NCBI GenBank assembly: GCA_007135385.1
Contig: SLIY01000120.1
Span: 1 to 7,367, forward strand
Direction of reading: 5' to 3'
DNA length: 7,367 bases
Source: Leptolyngbyaceae cyanobacterium CSSed165cm_216
GTDB lineage: Bacteria > Cyanobacteriota > Cyanobacteriia > Phormidesmidales > Phormidesmidaceae
Both the position numbers and the translations under genes were made by a program. This document shows, piece after piece, positions 5,821-7,367 of the stretch (the stretch's first letter is position 1; each line of letters begins with the position of its first letter). The notes beneath the pieces were generated by a model. The model worked only from the letters and a program-made list of their open reading frames with translations. It was not told the DNA's origin and ran no database searches.

Positions 5821-5839
5821 CATCTGCGAGGCACAGATG
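5821..5839 (+). promoter_or_regulatory. Hairpin with Shine-Dalgarno-like loop between riboswitch and DUF1636 gene
   Basis: CATCTG (5821-5826) and CAGATG (5834-5839) form a perfect 6-bp stem with loop CGAGGCA. The loop carries GAGG (5828-5831), the only Shine-Dalgarno-like tetramer near the DUF1636 start. Placed nine bases after the aptamer, this may be the regulatory hairpin (P13/L13-like) of a translational cobalamin switch. I could not identify a kissing partner in the aptamer by eye. Confidence 0.5.
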
Positions 5840-5860
5840 ATGGCTTTAAATGCAACCTGA
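5837..5860 (+). CDS. Possible 7-codon leader ORF overlapping the DUF1636 start
   Basis: Two ATGs in a row (5837, 5840) open a frame coding MMALNAT and ending at TGA 5858-5860, which overlaps the DUF1636 ATG (5850) by 11 bases in another frame. The GAGG at 5828-5831 lies five to eight bases before these ATGs but 18 before 5850. It could couple ribosome loading to the main gene; such a short ORF can also arise by chance. Confidence 0.25.
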   Translation: MMALNAT

Positions 5861-6257
5861 TCGAAGTTTAACGACGCCAGCCACGCTCTTTGTCTGTTCC
5901 CTGTGCCGCTTCTCCCAAGCTGAAGCCAGCCGTAATGGCATAGCCGGAGGGCAATATCTAATCAATCAGTTGCAAGCAGCGCTTAACGCTCGACAGCTTG
6001 AGCTAGCCGTGAACTTACAGCCCCTGCGTTGTATGGCCGGGTGTCACCAGCCTTGTAACGTCACCCTGGCCGCCCCCGGCAAGTTAACCTTCATTCTCAG
6101 CGGCGTTTCACCCACCGAGGGAGCTGAGACCGTGGCAGAGTTCTGCCAGCAATACACTGGCACGGCAGGCGGGCGGGTGCCCTACGGACAACGACCTGTG
6201 GCCATCCGAGAGGCCACAGCCTTTGTCTTACCCCCATTACCCCCCAGTCATCCATAG
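5850..6257 (+). CDS. DUF1636 family Cys-rich (putative metal- or Fe-S-binding) protein
   Basis: This 135-residue soluble protein matches the DUF1636 family (COG5469, described only as a predicted metal-binding protein). Cysteines are grouped as C16-x2-C19 at the N-terminus and C61-x3-C65-x3-C69 in the middle (RCMAGCHQPCN), with one more at Cys99. This resembles thioredoxin-like [2Fe-2S] ferredoxins and could bind a cluster or cobalt. No signal peptide or membrane segment is visible. ATG 5850 is fixed because a TAA lies directly upstream in frame and the next Met is residue 62. The only nearby Shine-Dalgarno-like sequence is 18 bases away in a hairpin loop. The cobalamin riboswitch in front implies repression by B12, so a role in cobalt handling, B12 synthesis or a B12-replacing reaction is inferred; the biochemical function is not known to me. 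Confidence 0.8.
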   Translation: MQPDRSLTTPATLFVCSLCRFSQAEASRNGIAGGQYLINQLQAALNARQLELAVNLQPLRCMAGCHQPCNVTLAAPGKLTFILSGVSPTEGAETVAEFCQQYTGTAGGRVPYGQRPVAIREATAFVLPPLPPSHP

Positions 6258-6478
6258 TCTGGGTCGAGCTGGCTAGAGCATCGGTACAGTATGTCAAGAT
6301 CCTAGGGTTCTTAGGCTGGTTAGCCAGGAATTTTGGGGTATCCCAAGGTAGACCCCTGGGATCTGTAGCGGTTTCTAGTGGCCTGTAGTCGAGAGGCGGC
6401 CAAGATCTCCGGGCCAGCCTCTATCTCCAAGCAGGCGAGCTAATTCAGGGAGTGAGGGGGATATACCATAGTTTGATT
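6258..6478. other. Spacer with small hairpins between DUF1636 and the ABC exporter
   Basis: I see no coding frame in this stretch. CCTAGG/CTTAGG (6301-6315, 3-base loop, one G-U pair in RNA) partly overlaps GGCT/AGCC (6314-6325), and ATCCCA/TGGGAT (6340-6345, 6357-6362) forms a third stem. The first two could end the DUF1636 transcript, although only AATTTT follows and there is no real T-tract. A purine run GAGGGGG (6454-6460) lies 18 bases before the exporter ATG. No convincing promoter was identified. Confidence 0.35.
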
Positions 6479-7367
6479 ATGCTTTTTCCAGAACCTCATC
6501 CCCTGTCGCGCCTGCTACGCTATGGTCGAGCCTACCGGCCCCAGATGGTGGCGGCCATGGTGTGTTCCATCCTCAACACTATTTTTGACTTGGCCCCGCC
6601 CTACCTGATTGGCATAGCCATCGACGTGGTGGTCAATGAAGAAAGCTCACTGATTGCCCGATTGGGCGTCACCAGTCTGGTCGGCCAGTTGGGCGTCCTA
6701 TCCCTACTCACTCTGGTAATTTGGAGCCTGGAATCGCTGACTGAATATGGCTATGGTCGGTTGTGGCGTAATCTGGCCCAAGCCCTGCAACACGACATGC
6801 GCATTGAGGCTTACAGTCACCTCCAAGAGCTTGACCTGAGCTACTTCGAAGATCGGAGTACGGGGGGACTACTGGCGATTCTCAACGATGACATTAACCA
6901 GCTAGAGCGCTTCCTCGACAGTGGGGCCCACAATCTGCTGCGGTTTCTGACCACCATCCTGTGGGTTGGGGGGACCCTGCTGGTGTTAGCGCCATCGGTG
7001 TCGTGGTTAGCGATGCTGCCCATTCCCTTTGTGCTGTGGGGAGTGGTGGCGTTTCAGGCCAGATTAGCGCCCCGCTATGCCGATGTGCGCGAAAAAGCAG
7101 GGTTGATTAGCAGTCGCCTCAGTAACAACCTGTCGGGTATAGCCACGATCAAAAGCTTTACCGCCGAGGCCTATGAACGCAATCGCCTCTGTCAAGATAG
7201 CGAAGCCTATCGCCGCAGTAACCGTCGGGCCATTGCCCTGAGTGCAGCCTTTATTCCCCTGATTCGGATTTTGATTTTAGTCGGCTTTACCGCCATGTTG
7301 TTTTTTGGTGGCTTGCAGGTGGCCAACGGTCAGTTATCGGCCGGCACCTATGGATTTATGGTGTTTA
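6479..7367 (+). CDS. ABC exporter, transmembrane half (3' end cut by window edge)
   Basis: The 296 visible residues are the membrane domain of a fused permease-ATPase exporter (ABC_membrane family, type IV fold); the ATPase domain lies past the right edge, and full proteins are usually about 580-610 residues. Hydrophobic helices fall near residues 24-50, 68-86, 153-171, 176-193 and 258-281. The intracellular coupling segment YFEDRSTGGLLAILNDD (122-138) and the GIATIKSFTAEAYE block (220-233) are hallmarks of this family. Start ATG 6479 was chosen. It lacks a well-spaced Shine-Dalgarno (GAGGGGG ends at 6460), so TTG 6473 or GTG 6452 in the same frame are alternatives. The substrate is unknown; lipid, peptide or drug export are all possible. 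It reads the same way as the DUF1636 gene but after 221 bp, so it is probably transcribed separately. Confidence 0.87.
   Translation, partial: MLFPEPHPLSRLLRYGRAYRPQMVAAMVCSILNTIFDLAPPYLIGIAIDVVVNEESSLIARLGVTSLVGQLGVLSLLTLVIWSLESLTEYGYGRLWRNLAQALQHDMRIEAYSHLQELDLSYFEDRSTGGLLAILNDDINQLERFLDSGAHNLLRFLTTILWVGGTLLVLAPSVSWLAMLPIPFVLWGVVAFQARLAPRYADVREKAGLISSRLSNNLSGIATIKSFTAEAYERNRLCQDSEAYRRSNRRAIALSAAFIPLIRILILVGFTAMLFFGGLQVANGQLSAGTYGFMVF

Noticed and set aside
6340..6362. Intrinsic terminator after the DUF1636 gene
   Set aside because: The stem ATCCCA/TGGGAT has a mismatch beyond six pairs and no T-tract follows.

Overview
The window comes from a cyanobacterial chromosome. The direct sign is the octamer GCGATCGC (HIP1), which I found at five places (1357, 1509, 2025, 4851, 5506) where chance would give far fewer than one in 7.4 kb. 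The gene content fits: an MntC/A/B-type manganese importer, a PlsC-like acyltransferase, a PhK-alpha/GH15-like protein and a DUF1636 gene behind a cobalamin riboswitch. Base composition is moderately GC-rich, as in many Leptolyngbya- or Nodosilinea-like filamentous forms, but I cannot name a genus.

Region 1 (1-2738) is a metal-import locus split over two strands. A lipoprotein-type solute-binding protein (mntC-like, cut by the left edge) reads leftward. An ATPase (mntA-like) and a permease (mntB-like), overlapping by 11 bases, read rightward. The spacer of about 155 bp carries four TTTCAT hexamers arranged as two direct-repeat pairs of 11-bp period around a -10-like TACAAT. This is the layout expected for an OmpR/PhoB-class response regulator such as ManR. 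The ligand set (His, His, Glu, Asp, without a His-rich loop) favours manganese over zinc.

Region 2 (2765-5560) holds three leftward genes: a PlsC-like acyltransferase, tadA (tRNA adenosine deaminase), and a 434-residue GH15/phosphorylase-kinase-alpha-like protein. The last gene's stop lies two bases from the tadA start, so those two probably share a transcript. The acyltransferase follows tadA after a 256-bp gap and may have its own promoter.

Region 3 (about 5575-6257) is a cobalamin riboswitch followed by a small Cys-rich DUF1636 protein. The aptamer core is clear, but a long A+T-rich hairpin (24 of 28 pairs) built from GATTTTAGATTT repeats sits inside it, and looks like a small mobile or dispersed hairpin element accepted in a peripheral arm. 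Downstream, a perfect 6-bp hairpin shows a Shine-Dalgarno-like GAGG in its loop, better placed for a 7-codon mini-ORF than for the DUF1636 start that the mini-ORF overlaps.

Region 4 (6258-7367) is a 220-bp spacer with small hairpins and then the transmembrane half of an ABC exporter, cut by the right edge. No tRNA, rRNA, CRISPR array or insertion sequence was seen.
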